Source: an uncultured Bacteroidales bacterium
Lineage (GTDB): Bacteria; Bacteroidota; Bacteroidia; Bacteroidales; Bacteroidaceae
Direction: 5' to 3'
DNA length: 33,062 nt
NCBI GenBank assembly: GCA_902760315.1
Contig: CACWFV010000061.1
Span: 1 to 33,062, forward strand
Shown: piece by piece, positions 5,579 to 14,417 of the stretch
Layout of the letters: each line of letters starts with the position of its first letter
Numbering within the stretch: the first letter of the stretch is position 1
Notes under the pieces: model-generated
Database searches by the model: none
What the model was told of the DNA's origin: nothing
Seen by the model: only the letters and a program-made list of their open reading frames with translations
Position numbers and translations under genes: made by a program

Positions 5579-8383
5579 ATGAAACAACGATTCCGGACAC
5601 TCGCCCTGTGCCTCGCGGCTGTGTTGGCGGTCCAAGCCTACGGCTGGGACGAGGGGCAATACCGTGAGATTGAACAGAGCATCCGTGTGCCAGCGTTTGC
5701 GGCACAAGACTTTCCCATCACCAAGTACGGGGCAAAGGTCAGCAACACGGCAGCCAAGAACCAGAAGGCCATCCAGAAAGCCATTGACACTTGTGCCAAG
5801 AAGGGTGGGGGTAGGGTTGTGGTGCCTGCCGGCCAGCACTTCCTGACCGGTGCCATAGCGCTGAAGAGCCACGTCAACCTGGTGGTGGAGGAAGGTGCCG
5901 TGCTGGAGTTTGCCTTTGAGCCCGACCTCTACCCGCTGGTGCGCACCCGCTGGGAAGGGCTGGACTGCTGGAACCTGTCGCCTTGCATCTATGCTTATCA
6001 GCAGACCGACATAGCCATTACCGGTAAGGGCACCATTGACGGTGGTGGCTCGCGCCAGACATGGTGGCCATGGGTGGGCCGCGAGAAGTTTGGCTGGAAC
6101 GAAAGCATCAAGAGCCACCAGCTCAACGGGTCGAGAGCCCGCCTGTTGAAGGCTGCCGAGGACGGCGTACCCATGGACGAGCGCCGCTTCACCAAGGAGG
6201 ACGGACTGCGCCCGCAACTCATCAACACCAACCAGTGTGAGCGCATCCTGATAGAGAATGTCACACTGCTGCGCTCCCCCTTCTGGGTCATCCATCCGCT
6301 GTTGTCTACCGACGTCACCGTGCGTGGCGTACATATTAACAACGACGGCCCTAACGGTGACGGCTGCGACCCGGAGTCGTGTGACAGGGTGCTGATAGAA
6401 AATTGCTACTTCAACACCGGCGACGACTGCATAGCCATCAAGTCGGCCCGCAACAACGACGGCCGCGAGGGTGGACAGGGAGCCTTTGCCGGACGTCCGT
6501 CGAAGAACATCATCATCCGCCACTGTAAGATGAACAACGGCCATGGCGGTGTCGTCATCGGTTCGGAGATTAGTGGCGGTTGCCAGAACGTCTATGCCCA
6601 CGACTGCGAGATGGACTCGCCCAATCTGGACCGCGTCTTGCGCATCAAGACCAACTCCTGTCGCGGCGGCGTCATTGAGAATATCAACATGCGCAACATC
6701 ACCGTCGGCCAGTGCAAGGAGGCGGTGCTGAAAATCAATACCGACTATGAGCCCAAGGAGGTGTGCTGCCGCGGCTTCTACCCCACGGTGCGCAACGTGA
6801 CCATGGAGAACGTGACCTGCAAGAAGTCGAAGTATGGCGTCATGATAGTGGGCTACAATGACCCCAAGCTGGCCTATACCGTCAACAACATCACCGTGCG
6901 CAACTGCCGTTTCGACGGCGTTACCTCCAAACCCGTTCACCAGCTGGGACTGGCACAGGACGTGAAGTATGAGGGACTCGTCATCAACGGCAACCTGGTG
7001 CTGCAGGAGAAACCCTATAAGCACTACTCAGAATGGATGACCTACTCGGAGATGCAGCGCACGCCGCGCTCCTACATGCTGGACTTCGCCAAGAAGCCGC
7101 GTTGGAGCTACGTGATGGGCATAGAACTGGAGGGCATGCTGGACACCTATCTTAAATATGGCGGCGAGGACATCCGCCTTTACTGTCAGGAGTATACCGA
7201 CACCATGATACGTCGCGACGGCAGCATTCGCAACTACGACATCAAGGAATATAACCTGGACAACATCCGTACGGGGCACTTCGTCACCCGCATGTACCAG
7301 CAATGGCCGGAAGCCAAGAACCTGAAGGCCATGCAACTGCTGATGACGCAGATGAAGGACCAGCCGCGCACCAAGGCCGACCGTGTCTTCTGGCACAAGG
7401 CTATCTATGCCTACCAGGTATGGCTCGACGGCATCTTCATGGGACTGCCCTACCGCTGTCTGACGGCACCTGTTACCTGCAAGAGCGCCAAGGAACGCAC
7501 GGCCATCTACGACGATGCCGTAGACCAGCTGAAGACAACCTACGAGCGTACGCTGGACGCCAAGACTGGACTGAACCGCCACGCTTATGACGAGACGCGC
7601 AACACCTTCTGGGCCGACAAGGAGACAGGACTGTCGCAGCACTGCTGGGGACGCGCCCAGGGCTGGTACACCATGGCACTTATCGAGGTGCTCGACGCAC
7701 TGCCCAAGGACTATGCCCGCCGCCAGGAGGTCATTGAACTGCTGCGGAAAGACCTGGACGCCATCATCAAGTGGCAGGACAAGAAGACGGGTACGTGGTA
7801 TCAGGTGATGGACGCACCGGAGCGCCAGGGCAACTATCTGGAGTCTACGTGCTCATCGATGTTTGCCTACGCCCTGCTGAAAGCCTACCGCATGGGCTAT
7901 GTCGGCGAGAAATACCGCGACGCAGGCATACGGGCCTACAAGGGCATCATCGACAACTTCATCAAGGTGCACCCCGACCGCACCATCTCGCTCACCAACT
8001 GCTGTTCGGTGGCGGGACTGGGACCGGCAGCCACGCCCGACGTACAGGCGGCGCTGAAGATGATCAACCCGAAGGGCGAAGTCAAGGAGAATCGCAAGCG
8101 CGACGGCTCGTACCAATACTATCTCTCAGAGCCCATCCGCGACAACGATGCCAAGGGCGTGGGGCCATTCATATGGGCCTCGCTGGAAATGGAAATGTTA
8201 GGATATACCACCGACAACATAACAGCCTCGATTCAACGCGAGGCTGTTCTTTTTCGTAACCTGCTGACTGCCGTGGCCATGATGTGTGCCGGCTGGGACG
8301 GCTGCGAGGAGCCGCTGAACCCCGGTTTCCCCAAGGACGGCCAGTGGGATGTGCGTTGGGAGGGACTGCACCGCATGCAGTAA
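5579..8383 (+). CDS. GH28 polygalacturonase fused to GH105 unsaturated galacturonyl hydrolase
   Basis: 934 residues with signal peptide (MKQRFRTLALCLAAVLAVQA). Residues about 45-480 are a GH28 beta-helix: N259-G-D261 with D264, GDDCIAIKS (281-289, catalytic aspartates D282/D283), GHG (321-323) and RIKT (355-358). The module hydrolyses alpha-1,4-galacturonic linkages. Residues about 500-880 are a GH105 (alpha6/alpha6) barrel, with DGIFMGLPY (from D617), HAYDE (668-672) and CWGRAQGWY. These enzymes use a conserved Asp to hydrate the unsaturated uronate left by pectate lyases. The two modules together process both products of the neighbouring lyase. The last 50 or so residues (after LGYTTDN) are odd: an intrinsic-terminator hairpin is embedded at 8221-8254, and the end looks like the tail of another gene. 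There is no sorting-like C-terminal tail, so the protein is probably periplasmic. Confidence 0.93.
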   Translation: MKQRFRTLALCLAAVLAVQAYGWDEGQYREIEQSIRVPAFAAQDFPITKYGAKVSNTAAKNQKAIQKAIDTCAKKGGGRVVVPAGQHFLTGAIALKSHVNLVVEEGAVLEFAFEPDLYPLVRTRWEGLDCWNLSPCIYAYQQTDIAITGKGTIDGGGSRQTWWPWVGREKFGWNESIKSHQLNGSRARLLKAAEDGVPMDERRFTKEDGLRPQLINTNQCERILIENVTLLRSPFWVIHPLLSTDVTVRGVHINNDGPNGDGCDPESCDRVLIENCYFNTGDDCIAIKSARNNDGREGGQGAFAGRPSKNIIIRHCKMNNGHGGVVIGSEISGGCQNVYAHDCEMDSPNLDRVLRIKTNSCRGGVIENINMRNITVGQCKEAVLKINTDYEPKEVCCRGFYPTVRNVTMENVTCKKSKYGVMIVGYNDPKLAYTVNNITVRNCRFDGVTSKPVHQLGLAQDVKYEGLVINGNLVLQEKPYKHYSEWMTYSEMQRTPRSYMLDFAKKPRWSYVMGIELEGMLDTYLKYGGEDIRLYCQEYTDTMIRRDGSIRNYDIKEYNLDNIRTGHFVTRMYQQWPEAKNLKAMQLLMTQMKDQPRTKADRVFWHKAIYAYQVWLDGIFMGLPYRCLTAPVTCKSAKERTAIYDDAVDQLKTTYERTLDAKTGLNRHAYDETRNTFWADKETGLSQHCWGRAQGWYTMALIEVLDALPKDYARRQEVIELLRKDLDAIIKWQDKKTGTWYQVMDAPERQGNYLESTCSSMFAYALLKAYRMGYVGEKYRDAGIRAYKGIIDNFIKVHPDRTISLTNCCSVAGLGPAATPDVQAALKMINPKGEVKENRKRDGSYQYYLSEPIRDNDAKGVGPFIWASLEMEMLGYTTDNITASIQREAVLFRNLLTAVAMMCAGWDGCEEPLNPGFPKDGQWDVRWEGLHRMQ
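8221..8254 (+). terminator. Terminator hairpin embedded in the 3' coding region
   Basis: AACAGCCTCG (8221-8230) pairs perfectly with CGAGGCTGTT (8239-8248), followed by CTTTTT. This is a textbook terminator shape, but it lies about 130 bp before the stop codon of the reading frame. Confidence 0.65.
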
Positions 8384-8393
8384 ATGGACGTTA

Positions 8394-8407
8394 CGTAAAC
8401 GTTTTAG
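8394..8407. promoter_or_regulatory. Operator-like palindrome upstream of the pectate lyase gene
   Basis: CGTAAACGTTTTAG, 12 of 14 bases identical to the perfect site at 16215-16228. Its centre is about 53 bp upstream of the -7 box at 8453. Confidence 0.5.
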
Positions 8408-8452
8408 TGCAAATTAACTCGCAGAACCCCGTGGGTTTCAATTCCTTTTTCG

Positions 8453-8460
8453 TACCTTTG
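8453..8460 (+). promoter_or_regulatory. -7 box of the pectate lyase gene
   Basis: TACCTTTG, 26 bp before the ATG at 8487. No clear TTTG lies at the usual -33 spacing, which would fit activator dependence. Confidence 0.55.
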
Positions 8461-8486
8461 CCGCAAACTATCTAAAACAAAGCAAT

Positions 8487-10757
8487 ATGAAGCAATTTTT
8501 ACTCTCACTCTTAGCAGTTACCATCATGCCTCTGCTGGCTGCCGCACAGACCACAGCGCCGGCTTTCCCTGGAGCGGAAGGTACGGCGCGTTGGACTACA
8601 ACCGGCGGTCGAGGTGGCAAGGTCATTCATGTGACCAACCTCAACGACTCCGGCACCGGCTCGCTGCGTGCAGCCTGCCAAGCCAGTGGTGCACGCATCG
8701 TCGTATTCGACGTGTCGGGCATCATTGAGTTGAAAAGTACGCTGAAAATCAACAATGGCAACATCACCATCCTGGGACAGACGGCGCCCGGCGATGGCAT
8801 CTGCCTGAAGAACTACACCTTTAATATTAATACCAGCAACGTCATCGTACGCTTTATTCGCTGTCGCATGGGCGACGAGAAGAAAACAGAGGACGACGCC
8901 ATGAACAGCTATACGCATAGCAACAACTTTAGCAACATCATCGTCGACCACTGCACGCTGAGCTGGTGTACCGACGAGTGCGGCTCCTTCTACGGCATCA
9001 CCAACTTCTCGCTTCAATGGTGCGTACTGTCGGAAAGCCTGCGCAACTCTGTACACGACAAGGGGGCCCACGGCTACGGTGGTATCTGGGGAGGCAAGAA
9101 CGCCTTCTACCACCACAACCTGATAGCCGACCACGACTCGCGCAATCCGCGCTTTGACCATGACTATGTGAGCACACTGAAGGGTCCCATTGACATGGTT
9201 AACAACGTGGTCTATAACTGGGGAGGCAACTCCACCTATGGCGGTGAGTCGGCCAACGACAATAATGAGTACAAGAAGATTAACATGGTCAACAACTACT
9301 ATAAGCCTGGCAAAGCTACCAGCAACAGTGTCAAGAGCCGTCTGGCCTACTTCTGGACGTCGTGCGACAACTGTAAGAAAGCCATGGGCACCAGCACCAT
9401 CGTCCCGGCTCATGTCTATGCCGCTGGCAACTACATGTACGGCAGCAGCAGTGTGACGGCCGACAACTGGAACGGCATCACCTTGCAGAGTGGCTCGAAG
9501 AGCAGCATTAAGTCGGACAGCCGCTTCGTGCCGGAAGGCTACGAGAACCAGACACTCATGACGCAGCACTCTGCGGAGGTGGCTTTCGACAAGGTGCTCA
9601 GCTATGCGGGCGCATCCTACAAAAAGGATGTTATAGACCAGCGCATAGCCCGCGAGACGGCAGCAGGCAACTTTACCTACTATGGTAGCAACGGCTCTAC
9701 CGGCGGACTCATCGACACGCAGGGTGACGTGGGCGGCTGGCCTGAATATAAATCGGCCACACGCCTGACCGACACTGACAACGACGGTATGCCTGACGTC
9801 TGGGAAACGGCTAACGGACTGAATCCCAACAGTGATGCTGACGCCAGCACCATGACACTGGACAGCAAGGGCTACTATACGAATATAGAGGTGTATGCTA
9901 ACAGTCTGGTGGAAGACTTAATCAAGAAACAGAACGCTGACGCAGAGACTGCCATCGACGAGTATTATCCCACAACGGCCAAGGCTGCTGGCGTCGCCTA
10001 CTATGACGAAAGCGTAACGGCTGAAGGTGGCTATCCACAGACTGACGGTCTGGAGGGTGCCGTGACGTGGGAGCTGAGCAGTGACGAGACACAGCAGGCC
10101 GCCTATAGTGCAAGCATTGGCGAATACTTGGGAGGCAACAGCCTGGAAACGGGTAGCAATCTGACCATCAGCGGCTATGGAACATACGGCAACGTGCGCT
10201 TCTGCAAGTTCCAAGCCAAGAATATCGAGACGGAAGCCCTGGAGAGCAACAAGGTCGTCCTGTCGTTCACGCCCAAGAGCGGTAACAAGTTCCTGGCTAC
10301 GGCCATCAGCTTCTCGGCCTGTAAGATTGGCACAGGCAACGGCAATTTCGACGCAAAATGGATAGATGGCGGCAGCACCACACTGGTGACCAATGCATCG
10401 CCCAGCAGAAACAGACAGCAGGAGAGTGAGGGCAGCAACTATTTCACCACTTACAACTTCGACCTGACTGGTAAGGCTCAAGAGACAGACGGTTCCTGCT
10501 CGTTGGTGCTCAATATGTATAACATCCGATATGCGGAGAGTACGGATGATGCCGGTAACAAAACAATTAACTACAAGGAGATGGGACTGGCCAACGTTAT
10601 CGTCAAAGGTATCATCATTAACTCAGAAACGGGTATCAGCACACCCGTGGCTATTCCGCTACGCGACAATGGTGCCGTCTACAACCTCTCAGGCCAGCGC
10701 ATCAACGCCAACTACCGTGGTATCGTCATCAAGAATGGTCGGAAGATGATACAATAA
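8487..10757 (+). CDS. Secreted PL1-family pectate lyase with calcium-binding-like and C-terminal modules
   Basis: 756 residues; signal peptide MKQFLLSLLAVTIMPLLAAA. The mature start (FPGAEGTARWTTTGGRGGK, then VIHVTNLNDSGTGSLRAAC) is the signature of Bacteroidetes PL1 pectate lyases. Residues about 24-420 form the beta-helix; DHDSRNPRF (R219, R222) carries the conserved arginine expected to abstract the C5 proton. A DTDNDGMPD loop begins near 429, a calcium-binding type linker often found after this catalytic domain. Residues about 500-725 form an uncharacterised beta-rich module. The protein ends VYNLSGQRINANYRG, then IVIKNGRK, a variant of the sorting-like tail. It would cleave de-esterified polygalacturonate by beta-elimination, feeding the GH105 module of the upstream gene. 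It has its own -7 box and an operator-like site. Confidence 0.92.
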   Translation: MKQFLLSLLAVTIMPLLAAAQTTAPAFPGAEGTARWTTTGGRGGKVIHVTNLNDSGTGSLRAACQASGARIVVFDVSGIIELKSTLKINNGNITILGQTAPGDGICLKNYTFNINTSNVIVRFIRCRMGDEKKTEDDAMNSYTHSNNFSNIIVDHCTLSWCTDECGSFYGITNFSLQWCVLSESLRNSVHDKGAHGYGGIWGGKNAFYHHNLIADHDSRNPRFDHDYVSTLKGPIDMVNNVVYNWGGNSTYGGESANDNNEYKKINMVNNYYKPGKATSNSVKSRLAYFWTSCDNCKKAMGTSTIVPAHVYAAGNYMYGSSSVTADNWNGITLQSGSKSSIKSDSRFVPEGYENQTLMTQHSAEVAFDKVLSYAGASYKKDVIDQRIARETAAGNFTYYGSNGSTGGLIDTQGDVGGWPEYKSATRLTDTDNDGMPDVWETANGLNPNSDADASTMTLDSKGYYTNIEVYANSLVEDLIKKQNADAETAIDEYYPTTAKAAGVAYYDESVTAEGGYPQTDGLEGAVTWELSSDETQQAAYSASIGEYLGGNSLETGSNLTISGYGTYGNVRFCKFQAKNIETEALESNKVVLSFTPKSGNKFLATAISFSACKIGTGNGNFDAKWIDGGSTTLVTNASPSRNRQQESEGSNYFTTYNFDLTGKAQETDGSCSLVLNMYNIRYAESTDDAGNKTINYKEMGLANVIVKGIIINSETGISTPVAIPLRDNGAVYNLSGQRINANYRGIVIKNGRKMIQ

Positions 10758-10827
10758 TCACTTATCATCAGGAAAGAAGATGACAAGATAATCCGTTTTC
10801 ATCAGAAAAAAACGTGTCACTGTCACC

Positions 10828-11871
10828 GTGAAACAGGAAGTCTTTGAAAGACAGAAAGCTTTTGCAGGCGATAAGAAGCCCTCAATGCTGCGCCGTTGTG
10901 TAGGTCATGACTATTCGCAACGTCAGATATATATGGTGACCATGGTGACTGAAGAGCGACAGCCACTATTTGGCCAGATTTTAGGTCACAGCGAGGCACC
11001 GGCAAACGACAGCAATGCGCCGAGAATAGCCCTCACAGAACTTGGCCAGCGAGTGCAAGACGAATGGTGGGGAATACCACGATATTATCCGCAAATCGAG
11101 ATATTGGCGCTACAGATGATGCCTGACCACCTTCATGGCATCATATTCATCAAGGAGCGGATGGAGAAAGACCTTAGCCGTGTAATACGAGGCTTCAAGA
11201 CTGGCTGTAACCGCGCCTATAGAGAGCTCATCCTCTGCAACGTCCCGTATGTTGCAACTCAGTCGCAAAAGACAGAACCCTCAATGCTACGCGAGAAAAA
11301 AGACCGCTACCACGGTTTCCTCTTTGCCCCTGGATTCAACGACCGCATTCTGCTACGCGAAGGCCAGTTGAACCGTTGGATCAACTATCTTCACGACAAT
11401 CCCCGCCGATTGTTGATGAAGCGCGAACATCCTGACCTCTTTCGTGTACAGCGAGGCCTGACTATAGGCACGCAGCAGTTCTCAGCCATTGGCAACCGCT
11501 TTCTGCTGAACCGCCCGGTAAAGATACAAGTACAGTGCTCACGCCGTCTGACCATTGAGCAGATAGAGAAAGAAACAACTCGTTTGTTGACATTAGCCCG
11601 CAAAGGAGCAGTCTTGGTGTCTCCCAGCATTTCACCTGGCGAGAAACATATCATGCGAGCAGCATTCGAGGAAGGCCTGCCCCTCATTATCCTACAAGAA
11701 AACGGCTTCACAGACCTCGCCAAGCCTGGCGGTCAGCGCATGGAGGCTTGCGCCCGTGGTCAACTCCTCTTACTGGCCCCATGGCAGCATCACAATGAAC
11801 AAACCACCATCAGCCGCCAACAATGTCTCTCACTGAACGACATGGCCCAGATGATTTGTAAACAATACTAA
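10828..11871 (+). CDS. REP-associated tyrosine transposase (Y1/HUH)-like protein with extra C-terminal domain
   Basis: 347 residues from GTG 10828; an internal ATG at 10885 is the alternative start. H101-L-H103 in MMPDHLHGIIF is the HUH metal-binding motif, and Y187 in WINYLHDNPRR matches the catalytic tyrosine position of TnpA-REP/RAYT proteins, which nick single-stranded DNA at palindromic repeats. After about residue 255 comes a domain not usual for these transposases: ARKGAVLVSPSISPGEK, AAFEEGLPLIILQENGF and a final GQLLLLAPW. It looks like an alternating alpha/beta, Rossmann- or DprA-like fold (inference). The gene interrupts the pectin locus between the lyase and the esterase. I do not see paired REP palindromes right at its ends. 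The same 13 of 15 bases (CCCTCAATGCTRCGC) occur at about 10879 and 11278. Confidence 0.75.
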   Translation: MKQEVFERQKAFAGDKKPSMLRRCVGHDYSQRQIYMVTMVTEERQPLFGQILGHSEAPANDSNAPRIALTELGQRVQDEWWGIPRYYPQIEILALQMMPDHLHGIIFIKERMEKDLSRVIRGFKTGCNRAYRELILCNVPYVATQSQKTEPSMLREKKDRYHGFLFAPGFNDRILLREGQLNRWINYLHDNPRRLLMKREHPDLFRVQRGLTIGTQQFSAIGNRFLLNRPVKIQVQCSRRLTIEQIEKETTRLLTLARKGAVLVSPSISPGEKHIMRAAFEEGLPLIILQENGFTDLAKPGGQRMEACARGQLLLLAPWQHHNEQTTISRQQCLSLNDMAQMICKQY

Positions 11872-11919
11872 CTCCACGCATCCCCCTTTCCCAATATTTC
11901 CTGTTGAAACGAAGCTGGC

Positions 11920-12080
11920 GGTGCCATGATATTTACCATCGACGGCAAACGGATGGACAAACCGCAGAAGGATTACCGTCACACCTAACGTGCTGATGTC
12001 CGAACTGGAACATCGACGTGTATAACCTTGAAATGGATATCCGTCAGGCTTACGTCATCGACAGCCACAACAGCCTGACG
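11920..12080 (+). pseudogene. Possible coding relics between the transposase-like gene and the CE8 gene
   Basis: The roughly 309 bp between 11872 and 12180 hold no intact gene. Two stretches read as protein: MIFTIDGKRMDKPQK (from 11932), which resembles the start of the sorting-like tail of the secreted proteins, and WNIDVYNLEMDIRQAYVID (about 12009-12065), in another frame and ending at a TAA. They may be scraps of a lost pectin-locus enzyme. Similarity is too short to be sure. Confidence 0.25.
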
Positions 12081-12096
12081 TAATCGTTTACGTCAG
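12075..12096. promoter_or_regulatory. Operator-like palindrome upstream of the CE8 gene
   Basis: Nine-base perfect arms CTGACGTAA and TTACGTCAG surround TCGT. The core CGTAATCGTTTACG matches the site at 16215 in 13 of 14 bases. The centre is 64 bp upstream of the -7 box at 12149. Confidence 0.55.
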
Positions 12097-12148
12097 TTTT
12101 AAGTTAAAAAAGATGATGGGAAAAGTACCATATTAATAAATAATGTGT

Positions 12149-12156
12149 ATCTTTGC
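12149..12156 (+). promoter_or_regulatory. -7 box that decides the start of the CE8 gene
   Basis: TATCTTTG ends 24 bp before ATG 12181. A GTG at 12145 in the same frame overlaps this box and therefore cannot be in the transcript, so translation should begin at 12181. Confidence 0.6.
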
Positions 12157-12180
12157 AGAGTTATAGGCCCTTCTGCCAAA

Positions 12181-14370
12181 ATGAAGTACAGACTTTTACG
12201 TTTATCACTTCTCAGCATGCTCGTTATGCTGTTTGGAGGAGGCATTTATGCCACATTCCGTGCTGCAGGCGACGAACATACTGCCGTAGTTGACCTTGCC
12301 AACTTCAATAATGAAGACAAAGGCTACGAGGTTGTCAAAGCAGGAACTAGTAGCACTGGAGGTGACTTAGAGATTTCACTTACTGACATCAGTCTCACCT
12401 CATCATTAGGCTATGCCAAGAAAGATGAAATGAGCATCTACAAGACCGGTTCTCTTACCATTTCCCTAAAAGACGGTGTTTCTGCTCACATCACAAAGAT
12501 TGTAGTAACACTATCCAACAGCTATCCTTTCGTTGAACCAGAGGGGTGGACTACAACATATATGGATGCAAACGGTGAAGCAATAGAAGCTTCTACTGCA
12601 GCTAAAGTTGCTAACAAGAGTGTTCAGGCCTTCACTACTGATGCAACAGATATTAAGTCATTGACACTGTCCAATGCTTCAAATGGCAAAACCGGTATTC
12701 GTAAAATTGCTATTACATATGTAGAAGACGAGAAGCCCAACACACCTGTAGCATTCCAGGACTTTGAGATTACCAACGAGCAGTTGAGTGGTGCTTTCGA
12801 TGCTTCTACCCTGCCCGCTTGTGCAACATTCAGCGGTACACAGCGTAACGACAATCACGGCTATGGTAACGTAACCATTACTGTTGCCGTTGATGGTCCT
12901 ACGAAGTTCACCATCGGTGGATGCCAATATGCTAATCCCGCTAACTGCAAGGTAACCAATGCTGCTGGCGAGGTACTGGCTACTCCTAACCTAAAGACAG
13001 CCACTTGTTACCATCAGGACGGTGCTGCCGCTACCTATATCTATGACGGCGAACCCACAACGCTGACCTTCAGCGATATTGCTTACCTGCCATACTTCAA
13101 GGCCGAGGCTACCGAAATAGAGCCAGAGCCCGTAGCATTCCAGGACTTTGAGATTACTAACGAGCAGTTGAGTGGTGCTTTCGATGCTTCTACCCTGCCC
13201 GCTTGTGCAACATTTAGCGGTACACAACGTAACGACAATCACGGCTATGGTAATGTAACCATTACTGTTACCGTTGATGGTCCTACGAAGTTTACCATTG
13301 GTGGATGCCAATATGCTAATCCTGCTAACTGCAAGGTAACCAATGCTGCTGGCGAGGTACTGGCTACTCCTAACCTGAAGACAGCCACATGCTACCATCA
13401 GGACGGTGCTGCCGCTACCTATACCTATGATGGCGAACCCACCACGCTGACCTTCAGCGATATTGCCTATCTGCCATACTTCAAAGCAGAAGCAATAGAA
13501 GATACTCCTGAACCCCACGACCCAGTTCTCTTGGTATGGGACTACACCAATAAGGATATTCCTACCACAGGTCCAGACAATGGTCTGTATTATGGCGCTT
13601 ATGTCAACGACGCAACAGGCACCAACAACGGTATGCACGGTGTGAAGCTGAACAGCTCTGGTTGGGCATACTTTGAGAAGCCTGCTGTAGCAGGTAAGCT
13701 GACGCTGACCTTCGGTAACCGTAAGACCGCCGATGCTTATACCATCAATGTTAGCACAGGTACGCTTGGTGCCGACAACGTGGGTGTTAAGGGCGATCTC
13801 ATTGGCGAGGTTGCTGTTGCTGAGAGTCCAGGAACTGGTAGCATAGACATTCCTGCCGAGGTAACTGGTATCTATATTAATCGTAAGACAGGTTCAGAGG
13901 GTGTGCTCCAGAAGATTGTCTTCAAGGAGGATGTTCCCCGCCAGTTCGTTGACTTCGAGATTACCAACGAGCAGTTGAGTGGTGCTTTCGATGCCACCAC
14001 ACTCCCTGCCGGTGTCACCTTCAGTGGCACCCAGCGCAACGACAACCATGGCTACGGCAAGGTCACCATCACCGTTCCTGTCGACGGCACGGTAAAGTTC
14101 ACCATCGGTGGCTGCCAGTATGCTAATCCCGCTAACTGCAAGGTGACCAATGCGGCTGGTGAGTTGCTGGCTACTCCTAACCTGAGGACTGCCACGTGTT
14201 ACCATCAGGATGGTGCTGCCGCTACCTATATTTATGTTGGTGAACCCACCACATTGACATTCAGCGAGATTGCCTACCTGCCATACTTCAAGGCCGAGGC
14301 TACAGATGTACATGAAGTAACCGTTACCTATAAGGACCAGAACAGATTCCTTACACAGAGGCAGACCTGA
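12181..14370 (+). CDS. N-terminal part of a frameshifted pectin methylesterase: three near-identical binding-type modules
   Basis: 729 residues from ATG 12181 (MKYRLLRLSLLSMLVMLFGG, a signal sequence) to a TGA at 14368. Order: a beta-rich module (about 30-185); two modules of about 122 residues that are almost identical (12748-13119 and 13132-13497); a WDYTNKDIP...GVLQKIVFKED module (about 450-585); and a third copy (13945-14310). Each repeat carries FTIGGCQYANPANCKVTNA and TATCYHQDG. A fourth, diverged copy of the module stands at the start of the next reading frame, directly before the esterase domain. The copies are likely carbohydrate-binding; no family is assigned. The reading breaks after VTYKDQNR; the alternative frame continues YTEADLTIPAGEKFRGWV. 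This is therefore one gene of about 1,320 codons with a one-base deletion near 14345-14360. Confidence 0.75.
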   Translation: MKYRLLRLSLLSMLVMLFGGGIYATFRAAGDEHTAVVDLANFNNEDKGYEVVKAGTSSTGGDLEISLTDISLTSSLGYAKKDEMSIYKTGSLTISLKDGVSAHITKIVVTLSNSYPFVEPEGWTTTYMDANGEAIEASTAAKVANKSVQAFTTDATDIKSLTLSNASNGKTGIRKIAITYVEDEKPNTPVAFQDFEITNEQLSGAFDASTLPACATFSGTQRNDNHGYGNVTITVAVDGPTKFTIGGCQYANPANCKVTNAAGEVLATPNLKTATCYHQDGAAATYIYDGEPTTLTFSDIAYLPYFKAEATEIEPEPVAFQDFEITNEQLSGAFDASTLPACATFSGTQRNDNHGYGNVTITVTVDGPTKFTIGGCQYANPANCKVTNAAGEVLATPNLKTATCYHQDGAAATYTYDGEPTTLTFSDIAYLPYFKAEAIEDTPEPHDPVLLVWDYTNKDIPTTGPDNGLYYGAYVNDATGTNNGMHGVKLNSSGWAYFEKPAVAGKLTLTFGNRKTADAYTINVSTGTLGADNVGVKGDLIGEVAVAESPGTGSIDIPAEVTGIYINRKTGSEGVLQKIVFKEDVPRQFVDFEITNEQLSGAFDATTLPAGVTFSGTQRNDNHGYGKVTITVPVDGTVKFTIGGCQYANPANCKVTNAAGELLATPNLRTATCYHQDGAAATYIYVGEPTTLTFSEIAYLPYFKAEATDVHEVTVTYKDQNRFLTQRQT
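12748..14310 (+). repeat. Three long direct repeats inside the CE8 gene (384-bp tandem pair plus a third copy)
   Basis: Copies at 12748-13119 and 13132-13497 are in tandem with a 384-bp period and differ at only a few, mostly third-position, bases. A third, more diverged copy lies at 13945-14310. The tandem pair is a probable substrate for recombination or recent gene conversion. Confidence 0.85.
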
Positions 14371-14417
14371 CGATTCCTGCAGGCGAGAAGTTCCGCGGAT
14401 GGGTTTACAACAGCAAG

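Noticed and set aside
5309-7024. Long minus-strand open frame (571 codons) opposite the GH28 domain
   Set aside because: It is antisense to an unmistakable GH28 enzyme, its composition (Val, Ala, His-rich) is that of a mirrored frame in GC-rich coding DNA, and no family motif is visible.
8511-9569. Minus-strand open frame of 352 codons opposite the pectate lyase
   Set aside because: Same reasoning: antisense shadow of a well-supported PL1 gene, no recognisable domain or start signal.
12145-12180. GTG at 12145 as start of the CE8 gene
   Set aside because: It overlaps the -7 promoter box, and the residues before Met at 12181 precede a perfectly good signal peptide.
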